A stretch of 64,000 nt of DNA from Neoceratodus forsteri (Eukaryota > Chordata > Ceratodontiformes > Ceratodontidae): NCBI GenBank assembly GCA_016271365.2, contig CM057456.1, forward strand, positions 885,666,001 through 885,730,000, in the 5' to 3' direction. Shown here in pieces: positions 10,600 through 22,147 of this stretch. Made by a program: the position numbers and the translations under genes. Every line of letters begins with the position of its first letter. Position 1 is the stretch's first letter. The notes beneath the pieces are model-generated. The model had not been told where the DNA came from. It saw only the letters and a program-made list of their open reading frames with translations, and did no database searches.

Positions 10600-12494
10600 T
10601 TCAGAGTCCTCTTACTCTGAATCATCCCGATTTCTCTCTAGCTAGTGCAGCATATTTATTACTGCTATGCCAAGCAGTACGAGTCTTCCCTTCCCTCTCT
10701 GTCCTCTCATTTGGCCTGTCGGAAGTGATTTCCCTTTTCTGTTTCTTTTTTTTTGGTCCCACCACCTGTATGCTGAATATTGGGTGGGCGGGCGGGACAT
10801 AGCTTCCTCACTAGGGTTTTCTTGCTCAGGAGCTTATCAGTACCTATACTTGTACCTGGTAAAGTTCCTGGTTCCTCTTCCTCTTCCTCTACCTGTAATT
10901 CCATCTCCAGTTCCTCATCCCCAAGGGTCTGTTCTTCTCCGTCTAGCACTGCTGCCATGTTTGGGCATTGCTGCTCTATTGCTATCTCAGGACTTGTAGT
11001 CTGGCCTGCAAAGCATTGTTCTGATCGCTGTTTGGCCTGCAGCTGTTGGGCCCAGAAAATAAAACCCTCGTGCAAGGGGCAGTCTTCATGATTATGTGAG
11101 GCCCATGGACACCTCCTGTATGCGTGCTCAGTTTTCTCACATAAATTTCACCTGAACAGGTTGACACAATTAGCCAACAGATGGCCATAATCTAGACAAT
11201 GATTGCAATGAGGAGTATCGCATGCTGTGCTGAGGTGGTTTCTTCTCCCACATTTATGACACGATTTGGGTTGTCCTATATAAAACAGAATACCTCTGTC
11301 CTTTCCCAAAAAGAAACTGCTTGGGAGATGTACAACCCCTGTATTTGTACTAAAAAGTTTGACTTTAATCCTCCACCCCATTCCAGATCTGCTTGCTATC
11401 TAATATTGGCATGGACCTATCAAGCACCTCACAACACTGTTTCAGCCAGAACAATATGTCTTCCACATTGACTCCCTCATTTTGAAACATCACCGATATA
11501 TTTTTTCTGCTGGCTTAGTGAGTGGTACTGCCAAAAAAGGGATCCACAGAAGGGTGTGCTTAAAGGAGTTATACCGTGCCCAGAATTTGTCAAGCCCTGA
11601 AATATTTTTAAAACTAACGCCACAATTTGAATCCCCAATGTGAATTAGGGCAAATATTTCTGCTGAAAATACCTTAAAGACCCTTTCAACAACTTTTTGG
11701 TAATATACAGCCTATCAGGAGCACATTCTAGTTCCCCTTTATAAATTAACCTGACTACATTTCATTAGGGAGCTGGTTCCCCCTTGTTTTGAAATAAATC
11801 AGACAACTTAAACATTGGTTGTAACCATGCTCTTTGAGCCAGGTCTCTTAAAACATTGGGGGCTGGCCCAAGTCTAATCGGGCCCTGTGTTGTAGTGCTT
11901 CCAGGTGCTGCTTCAGGATATGCCCCCGGCCCCTTGGTAATATTTGAAAGTTCTTGCTACCGCATCTGGCTCCTGAATGACAGGACCTACTTTAGTCTGT
12001 TGTACATAATCAGTAGTACTAGTACCTGGGCCATTGTTCAAAACTTGATTGTCCTTTTCCTGTCTGTCCACATCTGCAGTTTTGGGGCTAAACTCTGTGC
12101 TGTATCTTTGTAAAATCGGGTCTTTGGAGTCCAGGACCCATTCCACTGTTTCAGCTTGCACACAACCTGCCATTTCTAGGGCTTTCTCTTGTGTACACGT
12201 TGCTGTAGCAGCAGTTGGAGGATGGCTGTTAACATCTTCTACATTACCCTCTATATTAGTAGATGTGTTTACAGTTTCAACATGTCGAGAATTCTCCTTT
12301 GACTTTTCCCTTTGTGTGCTCTGATCCAGTTCTTTTGTTTGGCACAGTGGGGAATACACTTTGAGGTCAGCAATGAATAGAAACTGGTACTGTAACTCAC
12401 ACTGGGTCATGGTGGTCTTAGTGGATTTTGCAGACTCTGTTAAAACACCACAAACAGTAATCCACAGCAGATGCATGCCAACAGCACCTGCCAT
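10600..12494 (-). pseudogene. Tx1-like ORF1 (Gag-like protein with CCHC zinc knuckles), frameshifted
   Basis: On the minus strand, open segments at 12494-11913, 11381-11148 and 11075-10707 lie in order and precede the ORF2 endonuclease, as ORF1 should. The middle segment has two CX2CX4HX4C knuckles between 11261 and 11151. A third follows across a stop at 11150-11148, which has replaced its first Cys (TGY to TGA). The last segment is acidic, with a run of glutamates near 10885, and then basic. Multiple CCHC knuckles in ORF1 are typical of the Tx1 clade of L1-like elements. The protein would bind element RNA. At least two frameshifts and several stops show that it is dead. The 5' end is lost near 12500, where an inverted-repeat element begins. 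Confidence 0.7.
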
Positions 12495-12514
12495 GTGTTT
12501 ATGTGCTGTAAGTA

Positions 12515-15130
12515 AGATATATTACCCGACAGGGTGGGCTGTATGGGAAATACCGGACCGCCCAGGGGTGTAATGAAGCCCGATGCCACAGGCAGAGGGC
12601 TTTATAGCCCCTGGAAGGTCTGGTATTTCCCAGTACCACCCACACTGGAGGATATTATTGCACTTAGAAAATGGCTACTATAAAAAGAAAAAATAGTTTA
12701 AAAAAATTAATGAAAAATTAGAATAAAATAAGTTTTATAATAAAATAGTTCCTCTGCCTGTATTACAATGATCAGTGTTTTTTTTTTTTGAGCTAGGGAT
12801 TTTTGTCCTAGAGAAGTCTCCTTACTTAGGACTGGAGAAGGTTGTTATGGTTACTGTCATCCTCATGAACAGACACACAGAGGCACAGACTGTTTGGTAC
12901 ACTTGCTTGATTTAAAAAATGTGACTGTCTTCTGTCTGCCCCCCGTTCCAACACACAAAGATGTACAGGGTGTAATCCATTTTCTTCTGCTATCGGTCCA
13001 TGTCCATGTCCCGCTATCCAACCGCTCCCCGCGTGGTTCTGTGCAATGTGGATGGCGCAGTAAGGAAATGACAAGGCAGGGAGCGAGAAGAGGTACCTTT
13101 TGATTGAATTGCACGAGGCAACGGCCAACATTATGAGGCAGATTACTTTATAATGAAGAAAAACAAAACATAGAAACATAGACTTTGATGGCAGATAAGG
13201 AACATTTGGCCCACCCAGTCTGCCCATTTCCCTACTCATTAGATAAGCTGCAGATCCTAGTTTTACCAACAGCCTACTTTCTCCTGCCTCCCACTAGAAT
13301 TGCCTTATATCTGTCCCACACATTCTTAAATTCCTACACTGTTTTTGACCCCATGACCTCCTCAGGAAGGCCATTCCATGCCTCCACCACCCTCTCCATG
13401 AAAAAGTAGTTCCTCATGTTGGCCCTGAGTCGTCCCCCCTCTATCTTCAAATTGTGCCCCCTTGCTCTTGCACATCTCTTTTTCTGAAAGATGCTACCCT
13501 CTTGGACTTTGTTCATTCCCTTAAGGTACTTGAAAGTTTCTATCATGTCCCCCTCCCTCCTTTTATCGAGGGTATACATATTAAACTCTTTTAGTCTCTC
13601 TTCATATGGCTTCTGGTACAGACCCTGCACCATTTTAATTACCCTCCTCTGGACTGCCTCCATCCTGTCTATGTCCTTGCAGAGATGGGGTCTCCAGAAC
13701 TGCATGCAGTACTCCAGATGGGGTCTCACCAACTGTCTGTACAGAGGGATAACAACTTCCTGTTTTCTACTGGTGATGCCTCTCTCTATGCATCCCAGTA
13801 TCCCCCCAGCCCTCCTCACTGCATTCTCACATTGCTTGCCCACCTTTAGGTCGTCTGATATGACTACCCCCAGGTCCCTTTCCATTTTTGTTGTTGTTAA
13901 TACCTCCCCCCATTGTGTACTCTTCCCTTGGGTTTTTGTTTCCCAGGTACATTATTTTGCACTTCTTATTCTCTGTGGATAATTTCAGAAGTTTTTGTGT
14001 TTGTTGTTAATGTGTACTGCCCAGCTTTTTATCATTTTACAGTGTCTGCTGAGGTCAGTCTCGCTAAGTGAGACAGAAGAAAATGGCGGCTGGCGAGCCT
14101 GAAAATCCGGGGTGCCCTAGGATGTGGGAAGTAATGAGGCACCCCAAAATGGCACTTGTTTATCAGCGGGCTGTATTGAAAATACCACGCTGGTGTTACT
14201 GTCTTAGCCAATCAGAATGCTTGGATTTGGTTGCCATTTCTATTCATTATTAGAAAATGGGCAAGACTTATTCCGACCTCTGATTGGCTGGGATATAGCA
14301 AAGAAGGTACATTTATGTGCGAACAGAGACCTGGAAATAACTACTCCTGGTGCTAGTCTACCCTTCCACCAAAAATATTAATGCGCGCATTTAAAATCTT
14401 TCAGAAGCCATTTTTTTCTCATGTAACAAGATTGACTCTGTACCGCACTGCTCACAGCTACGCATCAGAAGCACTAAAAATACTTTTACCTGTTTTTACA
14501 GGTTTAACAGTTATTTTACGGACAGCTCTCTCCACCTCTCTCGCTGTCCACCTCCTCACTATGCTTCATGTACACTTCCATATTCCAGCCGCATGCCCAT
14601 TCTCTGTGCTGCCACAACCTAACAGCATGTCTCCATCTGCGGAAGTAGCATTCCCAAAAGTACCTATCATCCCCAACTGCACTCTCACCGTCTTGATTAA
14701 AAGCCACAACCTACTAATGGGACAGGATGGGAGGTGGGTAAGAATGAACAATGTTATAGCCATCAACACTACACAATACAACTGGGAGGTGGGATCACCA
14801 CAGCCACATTAATGAATGTGATGGCATCCTACAGCAGTGCCCTCTACTGGAAATAGTACCAGATGATGAACTACTTTACAAATAAAGTATCATGCAAATA
14901 TACTGAATTGTATGTATTTTATTGTTGTTGTTTTTTTAACTTTGAATAATAATGTAATAACCAACCCATTTTCTAAGCACAATAATACCCTTCAGGGTGG
15001 GCGGTATGAGCTACACTGGAACTTCCAGGGGCTATAAGGCCCGCTGCATGTGGCATCAGGCCTCATTACACCCCTGGGTGGTCTGGTATAGCCCAATACC
15101 ACCCACACTGTCAGGTATTATTGCTATCTT
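12515..15130. mobile_element. Inverted pair of about 160-bp hairpin repeats flanking 2.3 kb (DNA-transposon-like)
   Basis: The segment at 12515-12672 and the one at 14965-15130 are homologous in opposite orientation. They share the order 'cattttctaag', 'gtgggcggta', 'ttccaggggctata', 'attacacccctggg' and 'ataccacccaca'. Each is also self-complementary and could fold as a hairpin of about 60-bp arms. They could be the terminal inverted repeats of one transposon of about 2.6 kb, or two MITE copies in opposite orientation. The interior contains the CR1 fragment at 13155-13990 and about 970 bp (13991-14964) with a 'agccaatcagaatgc'-type motif and no convincing gene. No transposase was seen. Confidence 0.5.
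13155..13990 (-). pseudogene. 5'-truncated CR1-like LINE, C-terminal RT region and 3' end
   Basis: The minus-strand ORF 13885-13334 gives the conserved C-terminal part of CR1-type ORF2. It contains 'ERDLGVVISDDLK', 'GCIERGITSRK', 'LVRPHLEYC', 'MEAVQRR' and 'ERVVEAWNGLP', after the RT palm. The 3' end near 13160 carries the 'ctatgtttctatgtttt' tail on the minus strand, the signature of this family. The part upstream of about 13990 is absent, the usual result of incomplete reverse transcription. The roughly 183-codon frame is intact, so the copy is fairly young, but it lacks the catalytic palm and cannot be active. Confidence 0.85.
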
Positions 15131-15472
15131 CATTGCTGACCTTGAGGCTACCCCTCTCCTCCTTTTCTGCAATTACTGCACTGGGAGTCAAAGTGCTTCA
15201 GCTGAATGGATGAAGTTCAACTAAATGATCAGGTCCCAACTTGAAGCCAAACTAAATTGGCTCTGGCCGACTTCCCTCACCCTTAGGTCTAACTCAAAAT
15301 ATGCAGTTTATCATCACTTCTGATGTAGCAGGAAATTAATAACCCACTCATGGCTTAGCCACTCATGAGTTATGGTCTTGCCCCCTCACACATGAAGATA
15401 AACTACATACTGTACGTTAGGCCATTGCAAAATTCTTATATATCTGTATGTTTGCCTGGTTATCTAACACTG
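15131..15472. other. Unassigned spacer
   Basis: No gene or recognisable repeat was seen between the inverted-repeat element and the microsatellite. Confidence 0.3.
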
Positions 15473-15528
15473 CATTATATTATATTATATTATATTATAT
15501 TATATTATATTATATTATATTATATTAT
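15473..15528. repeat. (TTATA)n microsatellite
   Basis: About eleven uninterrupted 5-bp units of tatat/ttata. It directly precedes, and is partly duplicated after, the LTR-like segment at 15529-17750. Confidence 0.95.
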
Positions 15529-17750
15529 TGTAACCCCCACCCCCCAAATTGGGGGATTAACTTGGGTGTCTGCCGGGGCTCCGCTGATGCCCACTGCCAG
15601 GCACACATAATGAATCCATGGTTGTTGTCCTCCTGTTGATCTGCGTGAGAGCACCATGATGTGTCTCCTCACTACCCCTTTAAGTGCCACAGCCAGTGTA
15701 TACTGTAAATGGCCTGGGCTGGGTACGAGTGTTCCGGAGCTCATGACTAGTCAGGCATTTCCCTGATCTGGCCCACTCTGTTGTCGCTAATAGAGCAGAG
15801 GGAGCCCTACATTGTACTGTAAATATTTACTGTTAATTCTTTACTGTTTTTGAGATAGAGTAAGTTGTTTAACCTACCTTCCTTGCAGTATGCACTTCCT
15901 GATGGGAGACGCCATGTTTGGTCTGGGACTTCCAGGTGTGGACCAACTGGAACTCAGGGGACTTTGAGGGGTCCTTAACTCAGGTGCCTTATGGTAAGAC
16001 TGTCGTTTTTGTAGTTTTTCAGCTTGGCACCTAAACTGACAAATGGGAGCACCAAAACTGTGACTGACAGCTCCCTTAGCCAACCGAACTGCAGGAAAAA
16101 TTGGACTAGTCAGAGAACTGATAGAAAAAAAGAGTTCAGTTCAGTTTTTTCTGGAGTGCTGTGAGTAAGCAGATTGAGCCATCGAGAAGCAGTTTCTGAG
16201 AAGAGCTAAAGAGAAACAGCAGGGGCAGGCCTGACTTGCCTCCCTGTTGTATATGATCAGACTGCCTAAAGGCAGGAAAGAGACTCCAGTGAAAGTGACA
16301 TTTCAGTCTGAGACTTCCGCAGACAGGAGCTTGTGCTTTGTGACTGTGAGTTTTCCACAGGAGGAGCCTGCCTTGTCTTTTATGGTTCAGTTTGGTCCCA
16401 TGCGGGGATCGATTCCAGAAACTGTATACCTGCAGACTGTGAGGTTGCTCAATGAGTCGGCTGAGATTACAACCAGTAAAAAAACCAAAAGAGAAGAAAA
16501 TAGAGAGTCTAGTGTTTCTTCAGTTAAGTGTGCTGAGGCCTGCTGTTAGAAGAGACTGTAATCCAGGGACTCCTGATTGCCAGAAAGGAGCCAGCCTTAC
16601 ACAGCAATTGACTGGCCTACCAGCAGGAGGTTTCGTCAGCAAAAGAACTACACCATTCTAGAGACATTTTCTGCATGTGGGCCCATGTCCATCTCAGCCC
16701 ATGCTGTTTGTTCCTGCGCCAACTACAGCTTTCCAGTGGGAGACCAGTTTCAGGGATCCGGCCCCTGTGCAGCAAATCATCGCAGGTTGCGGCCACCTAC
16801 AGGGAAAGGCCATGAAGTGGAGGCGAGTCGTGTTGGCCCAGTTTCCCCATGTGCAGCAACTTCAAGCCACAGGTCTTCATTTCACTAGGCCTGCATCCAT
16901 CTTCTTGTACAGTGACTAATTCCAGGGTAGCTCCCTGAAACAGGTATTTTAATTGTCTTGTAGTACCATCTGATTGCTTTCAGTTAAATTATAAGGGTTT
17001 CAATGGACTAGGCCAGCCAGCCACGGATATAACTAGTTCAAAATCTTTGCTTGCTTATGTTCAATTATTTCTTTTCATCGAGGGCCCCAACAACAGCTGC
17101 AATGCCAGCAACCCCGAGCACCGATTCTGGCCAGCCAGCATTACATTCTGAGTACCCAGTAAGTGCAAGGCTGTTTAACAAAGGGACTAAATTGATTGCA
17201 TGCAAAGAAACCGGGTACAAACCAGAATAGCAATTATTTGTTTAAATTCACGCCCCCTCATGTCCCCTTAATAAACCAGATTTGCTGTTTACTGTTACGC
17301 TGACTCGCGAGCATATCATTGTTTGGTTTAAACTTACTGTGACCTGGGTAAAGGTATTGGAAAGTGTGTGCTTGCATTTAATATTGTTTTACATGGGGTT
17401 CCAGGGTGTTTTGTCAGAAGACTAAACCCTGGTGGTAAGTGCAAGGTGGGTGAGCATATTATTAATGCCTGTTGGAAACTGTCTATCGAATGCTGCTAAT
17501 GGTTATCATTAATTCACAGGTACTTGGTCACTAGGTGGGACTGTGGGCGGTTATAGCTTCCCAGATGGCTGTACCAGTCTAGCTAGATACCCACGCAAAC
17601 CATACTCTGGGTGGAGACACCAATCCATCATGGTTACTGAGAGTAGGGGTACCCTAGCACTTGCTAATTTGGAACATAGGCCCCTCAACCTGTTGTTAGG
17701 AAGACAGGCAGGGATAGTAGCCCTTGGTATAGCGCTGCCTAGAGGTTACA
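15529..17750 (+). mobile_element. LTR-retroelement-like insertion with TGTAAC...GTTACA ends
   Basis: The segment begins TGTAACCCCC (15529) and ends GAGGTTACA (17750), giving matching TG/CA ends with a short inverted repeat. The bases before it and after it are both TTAT, compatible with a 4-bp target duplication. A longer direct repeat, ttatattattg, occurs at 15520-15530 and 17751-17761. An AATAAA lies at 17270-17275. No pair of LTRs is visible inside, so it may be a long solo LTR or an internally rearranged copy. A 100-codon ORF at 16247-16549 is open, but I do not recognise it and do not claim it as a gene. Gag, protease and RT motifs are absent. Confidence 0.45.
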
Positions 17751-17835
17751 TTATATTATTGTGATGATGAAAAGGACACAGGGACAATCTTGTCCTCCTC
17801 TCCCCTACTATATGTCTGTCTATCCATATCAGTTA

Positions 17836-17916
17836 CCTATGTATCTATCTATGTATCTATGTATGTATGTATGTATGTATGTATGTATCTATCTATCTAT
17901 CTATCTGTCTATCTAG
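17836..17916. repeat. (GTAT)n/(CTAT)n compound microsatellite
   Basis: Tandem tetranucleotides gtat and ctat (tatc/tatg alternation) run for about 80 bp. The flanking bases from 17751 to 18035 hold no gene. Confidence 0.9.
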
Positions 17917-18035
17917 TTCACAGAAAGTTCTCCACATGAGACCATAAGCAGAACTGGGTTCTTTAGTTTTTGTACACATTACATTCCTTGAATTTGCAGG
18001 GATACCAGAAGACCAGCCCTGCATTATTAATTTCA

Positions 18036-18770
18036 TGAAATGCCACTGATGGGAAGAACAAGACAAATGTTTAGCAAAATAGCAGTGAAGGCCAACAAGA
18101 TGCTGGGGTGTACAGTGAGGGGAATCACATCAAGGAGTGAAGAGGTCATTCTGCCACTGTACATGGCTCTGGTGAGGCCTCACCTGGAGCACTGTGTGCA
18201 GTACTGGTGCCCCTTCTTGAAAGGGATATCAGACTGTTGGAGGGGGTACAGAGTAGGGTGACCAGGATGATAAGTGGGATGAGAGATAAGTCCTATGATG
18301 ATAGATTACGGAAGCTCAGTATGTACTCCCTGGAGGACAGAAGAGATAGGGGCGATATGATTGAGTATTTCAAATACTTGATGGGCATAAACAGGGTTAG
18401 TCATGAGGGTCTATTTAGGAATAGAAAAGGAGGAACTATACGAGGGCATAGACTGAAATTAGAGGGGGGTTTCAGAAGAGAGATGAGGAGACACTTTCTC
18501 ACAGAGAGGGTGGTGATGGCTTGGAATGCAGTACCTGAAGAACTGGTTTTGCATACATCAGTAGGTGAATTTAAGAGGGGGTGGGATGGGGGTCAAGGGC
18601 AAAATCAGATCGGGGGAAGGATGGTGATAACTCACATGGTACAAGTAAGGAAAGAGAAGGATGGGGAGCAGCATATAATACTCAACACTGAGAGCTGCAC
18701 AGTCAATCAGACTTGATAGACCATAAGACCTGTATCTGCTGGCATCATTGTATGTTCTTAAAATTGTATA
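18036..18770 (+). pseudogene. CR1-like LINE fragment (C-terminal RT region, distinct subfamily)
   Basis: Two overlapping frames (18040-18261 and 18207-18716) join across a frameshift near 18220. They give the CR1 ORF2 C-terminus: 'NKMLGCTVRGITSR', 'LVRPHLEHCVQYW', 'GVQSRVTRM', 'MYSLEDRRDRGDMIEYFKY' and 'TERVVMAWNAVPEE'. The wording differs enough from the other copies in this window to suggest a separate subfamily. It ends with 'agaccataagacctgtatctgctgg' near 18745 and lacks the usual ctatgttt tail. The palm domain is missing. Confidence 0.8.
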
Positions 18771-19690
18771 ACATTTCCACACAATTCATTCTTAATTTGT
18801 GTTTAAAATGCTTAGCAGTGGCTAACACTGCATTATCAATTCTTGCTGTGAAATTTTGTATAAGCAAAGACTAGCACATGCATTGCTCTAATTGAAGGCC
18901 ATGCTGGGAGCATTGTTTCAGAAGAGTTTCAGTTGTGTACATTCTTGGCTTTAAGAGTGCAACTGGTCTGGGCTCAAGAGTTAAATAATCCCTTTAAACA
19001 CATCTACTGAACATACCCACGGTGAGCAGGAGACTAGAGAAACAGGCTATGAATGCAGGGGCCAGATACAAAGTTGCAGTTCTGCCACCCCTGAAATACC
19101 GTCATACACAAGCCCTGACACAGCTGCCAGTGGAGAAATCTCCCAGAGCTGATAAATCACTACGGAAATCTGACCACCAGATGTTAGTGAGTGCAAACAG
19201 GATTTCTGCATGATAACATGATAACATGCTGTTGTGTGCCACCCAAGGAGGTCTAGGCATATCAGAACGTCAGTTATGTGGCATCCTATCATGCCAGAGT
19301 ATGTGTAAACAGACGCTACTGCTTCAGTCATCCCCTCACCTCTGTGCCTGTATCTTAAGGCCTGCCTGTGGGCCATTTTCTCCTTTAATTATGGTGTCCC
19401 TCCCCAGTCGTCCTTTGTGGTCCAGTGCCCCCCCCCAACCACTCCACACTTTAAACCCAATCCCTGATGTCTACTGGAAACTACCCATCACACCAGCTAT
19501 ATTCTTCAGCATGCAGCTAAATTCAGGCTGGTCCAGTGCAGAGCATGGTTCCACATCACGTCATCTTTTTTTTTTATTAATTAGCTGTTTGTCCCTGAAT
19601 CATCCACCTTTTCCTTCCATGTCATTGTGCTGGCAACCTACCAGCCTACCCACTGCTGTTGCTGTTATTAGGATCAATGGAGATCCAAAT
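18771..19690. other. Unassigned spacer with a repeat motif shared with 45.7 kb
   Basis: No convincing gene is present; a 201-codon ORF at 19226-19831 runs from this spacer into the CR1 copy and is mostly non-conserved. The motif 'cttaaggcctgcctgtgg' at 19354-19371 recurs at 45714-45731 with similar flanks, so part of this stretch is an undefined dispersed repeat. Confidence 0.35.
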
Positions 19691-20995
19691 GGTGTGAGGC
19701 TAGAAAGCACCAGTGACCATCATACCTACATGGACACTAGTCATGTCTTGGAAGACAGAGTCCTGAAGGAACTCACCAATCTGAAGGTGGAAAAAGTGAT
19801 GGGGCCAGACAGGGTGCTTCCAAGGTACTGAGGGAGCTCAGGGTGGTACTGGCTGCACCTCTGGACAGTCCTATTTAACAACTCACTGGAAACAGTAGTG
19901 GTTCTGGAGGACTGGAGGAGGGCAGATGTAGTCCCACTTCACAAAAGTGGTAGCAAGGAGGAGGCTGGCAACTAAAAGTAGGCCAGTCAGCCTGACATCA
20001 CTGGTAGAAAAGTTCAACACAATTACTGCTGAAGGAAAGGATTGTGGAATATCTTGAATCCAACAGGTTATAAGACCTGAGGCAGCATGGATTCATTGGG
20101 GGGGGGGTGTCAAGTCAAACAAGCCTGATAAATTTCTTTGACTGGGCAACCAGGGAATTATATCAGGGTGCAGCAGTGGATGAGACCTACCTAGATTTCA
20201 GTAAGGCTTTCTACACCATTCCAAATAGAAAACTCAGAAGAAAGCTGGGCAGCTTAGGGGTTTGTCCAAAGGTGGTAAACGGAGTAAGAAACTGGTTAGG
20301 GGATAGGTGACAGAGCGTGATGGTAAACAGAGTTCACTCTAGAGAAGGGAGAGTGACCAGCAGGTTGCCTCAGGGATCAGTACTGGGACCAATCCTCTTT
20401 AATGTCTTTATAAGTGACATTGTAGAGGAGCTGGAAGGGAAGGTCTGTGTCTTTGCTAATGACACCAAAATCTGCAATAGGATGGAAACTCCAGGAAGGG
20501 GAGGGGTGGAAAGAATGAACATAGGTCTGAGAAAACTCAAGGAGTGTTCATGGATATGGTAGCTTGGTTTCAATGCCAAAAAGTGCAAAATCATGCACGT
20601 GAGGCATAGAAACCCAGGGATGGAGTGCAAAATGGGTGGAGAGGAAATAACGACCATGAAATAAGAAAGAAATTGGGGATAACCATATCTAATGACCTAG
20701 AGATGGCCAGACAGTGCGACAAGGCAGTTGGTAAGGCTAGTGGGATCCACAGGTGCATAGGGAGGTATATCACCAGCAGAGAGGGAGGTAGTGTTGCCTC
20801 CATATAGATCACTGGTGAGATCCCCTTGGAGTACTGTATCCAGTTCTGAAGACCACATCTCTGGAAGGGCAGAGACAGTGGAAGTTTACCAGAGGAGGGC
20901 AACTAAAATGGTGCAGGGCCTGCATCAGAAGCCTTTGAGGAGAGACTAGAGGACCTCAATATGTACACCCTGGTAGAGAGGAGGGATATCATAGA
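19690..20995 (+). pseudogene. CR1-like LINE, reverse transcriptase domain, 3'-truncated
   Basis: The order is the domain before the RT ('VLKELTNLKVEKVMGPD'), 'EDWRRADVVPLHKSGS', 'FFDWATREL', 'YLDFSKAFYTIP' (palm A), 'LPQGSVLGPILFNVF' (motif B) and FAND at 20452-20463. Sister copies have FADD there, so the first catalytic Asp is Asn (AAT 20458-20460). 'LGFNAKKCKIMH' and the 'EAVYQRR' region follow. Several stops and frameshifts occur (for example near 20308 and 20560). The copy stops at about 20995, inside 'NMYTLVERR', without its 3' UTR or tail. The L2-like endonuclease fragment begins immediately afterwards. Confidence 0.8.
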
Positions 20996-21020
20996 TACTT
21001 GTATACCCCTCAATCAGCAG

Positions 21021-22141
21021 ATGCCTAAAAATTGCCTCAATCAATATTGGAAGTCTCATACCCAAGCTACCCCAATTCCAGGCATGGATAGCTGTCCACA
21101 AACCGGACATCATCTCGCTCACTGAAACATGGCTGTCCCAGGAAATACCAGATTCCTACATCTCGCTTGAGGGGTACACCTCCTTCCGACTAGATAGACA
21201 AACCAAGTGAGGGTTTGGGTGTTTGGTCTATCTAAACAGCAAAATAAGTGGTCAGGTTATGCCATTCAGTGTAAATACAATAGAAGCATAGCTTCTCACT
21301 ATCAAGCTTTCCATTGAACGACAAGGCAAAGCAATGTCTCTGACCACTGTATACATACCCCCCGGCAAGCAAACCCCTGGCCTTGACCTATTCTTCAACC
21401 ACCTTAGCAAGCTCAGTAAAGATCGCGAGCAGATCATCCTAGGGGACTTTAACACAAACTGTCTGGCCCAGGATTCCGCTACCACGAGGAACCGAATCCA
21501 TGCCCTAGATCTTACACAGATGGTCATGCAGGCAGCAAGGTTGAACTATTGCACATGCATGCTCATAGACTGGCTTCTTGCCTCCAGCCCTGAGCATGTC
21601 ATAGACGTCGCTGTCCTGCCAGATACCTTAAGTGACCTCTCACCAGTAGTTGGCTTCTGGACAAACAAGGGCTCTAAAGACCTCCCCCCCAGGTCACCAA
21701 AAGACGCGATCTCAAAAAGGGACTTGTGGGCAACTTTAAGAGGTATTTGAGGGATGCAGATTGTTCCCCACTAGCTATCTGCAGAGACACAAATAAAGCT
21801 CTTCAACACCAAATATCTACTTTCAACAGAGCCTGTGACATATTTGCCCCAGTCAGGACAGTAAAAATAAAAGGAGCCATTAACCCCTGGCTCACAGGCT
21901 CTCTGATTGCTCTTATGAAACAACAGGATAACCTCTGGTATCTTGCCAGAGAGAGAGGCAGGCAGGCTGATATGGTAGCCTACAAAATGGCTAGAAATGA
22001 GTGCACTAGGCAAATAAGAAATGCTAAAGCTGCCTACTATAGAAAACAACTTAAGAGTAACTGGGGAAACGGGAGGGAATTCTAGAATAACATTAAGTCA
22101 CTCAATGGCAAACATTCTGACCTGCTGAGTCCTGTTACTTA
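21021..22141 (+). pseudogene. L2-like LINE ORF2 endonuclease domain and linker, 3'-truncated
   Basis: This is an apurinic-type endonuclease with 'ASINIGSL', 'IISLTETWLS' (catalytic Glu), 'TTVYIPPG', 'IILGDFNTNC' and then 'LSDLSPVV', where the family has SDHSPVV. The catalytic His is Leu (CTC at 21637-21639). Stops occur near 21210 and 21290. The linker after the domain ('FNRACDIFAPVR', 'NPWLTGSL', 'AAYYRKQL') matches the linker of the LINE at 2226. The fragment ends at about 22141, just before the RT would begin. It meets an oppositely oriented fragment of a related element. Confidence 0.8.
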
Positions 22142-22147
22142 GGTACA

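Noticed and set aside
13491..13982. 163-codon plus-strand ORF
   Set aside because: Antisense shadow of the CR1 RT C-terminus.
19226..19831. 201-codon ORF as a host gene
   Set aside because: Its C-terminal part is CR1 pre-RT sequence; the rest shows no motif and includes a poly-T derived run.
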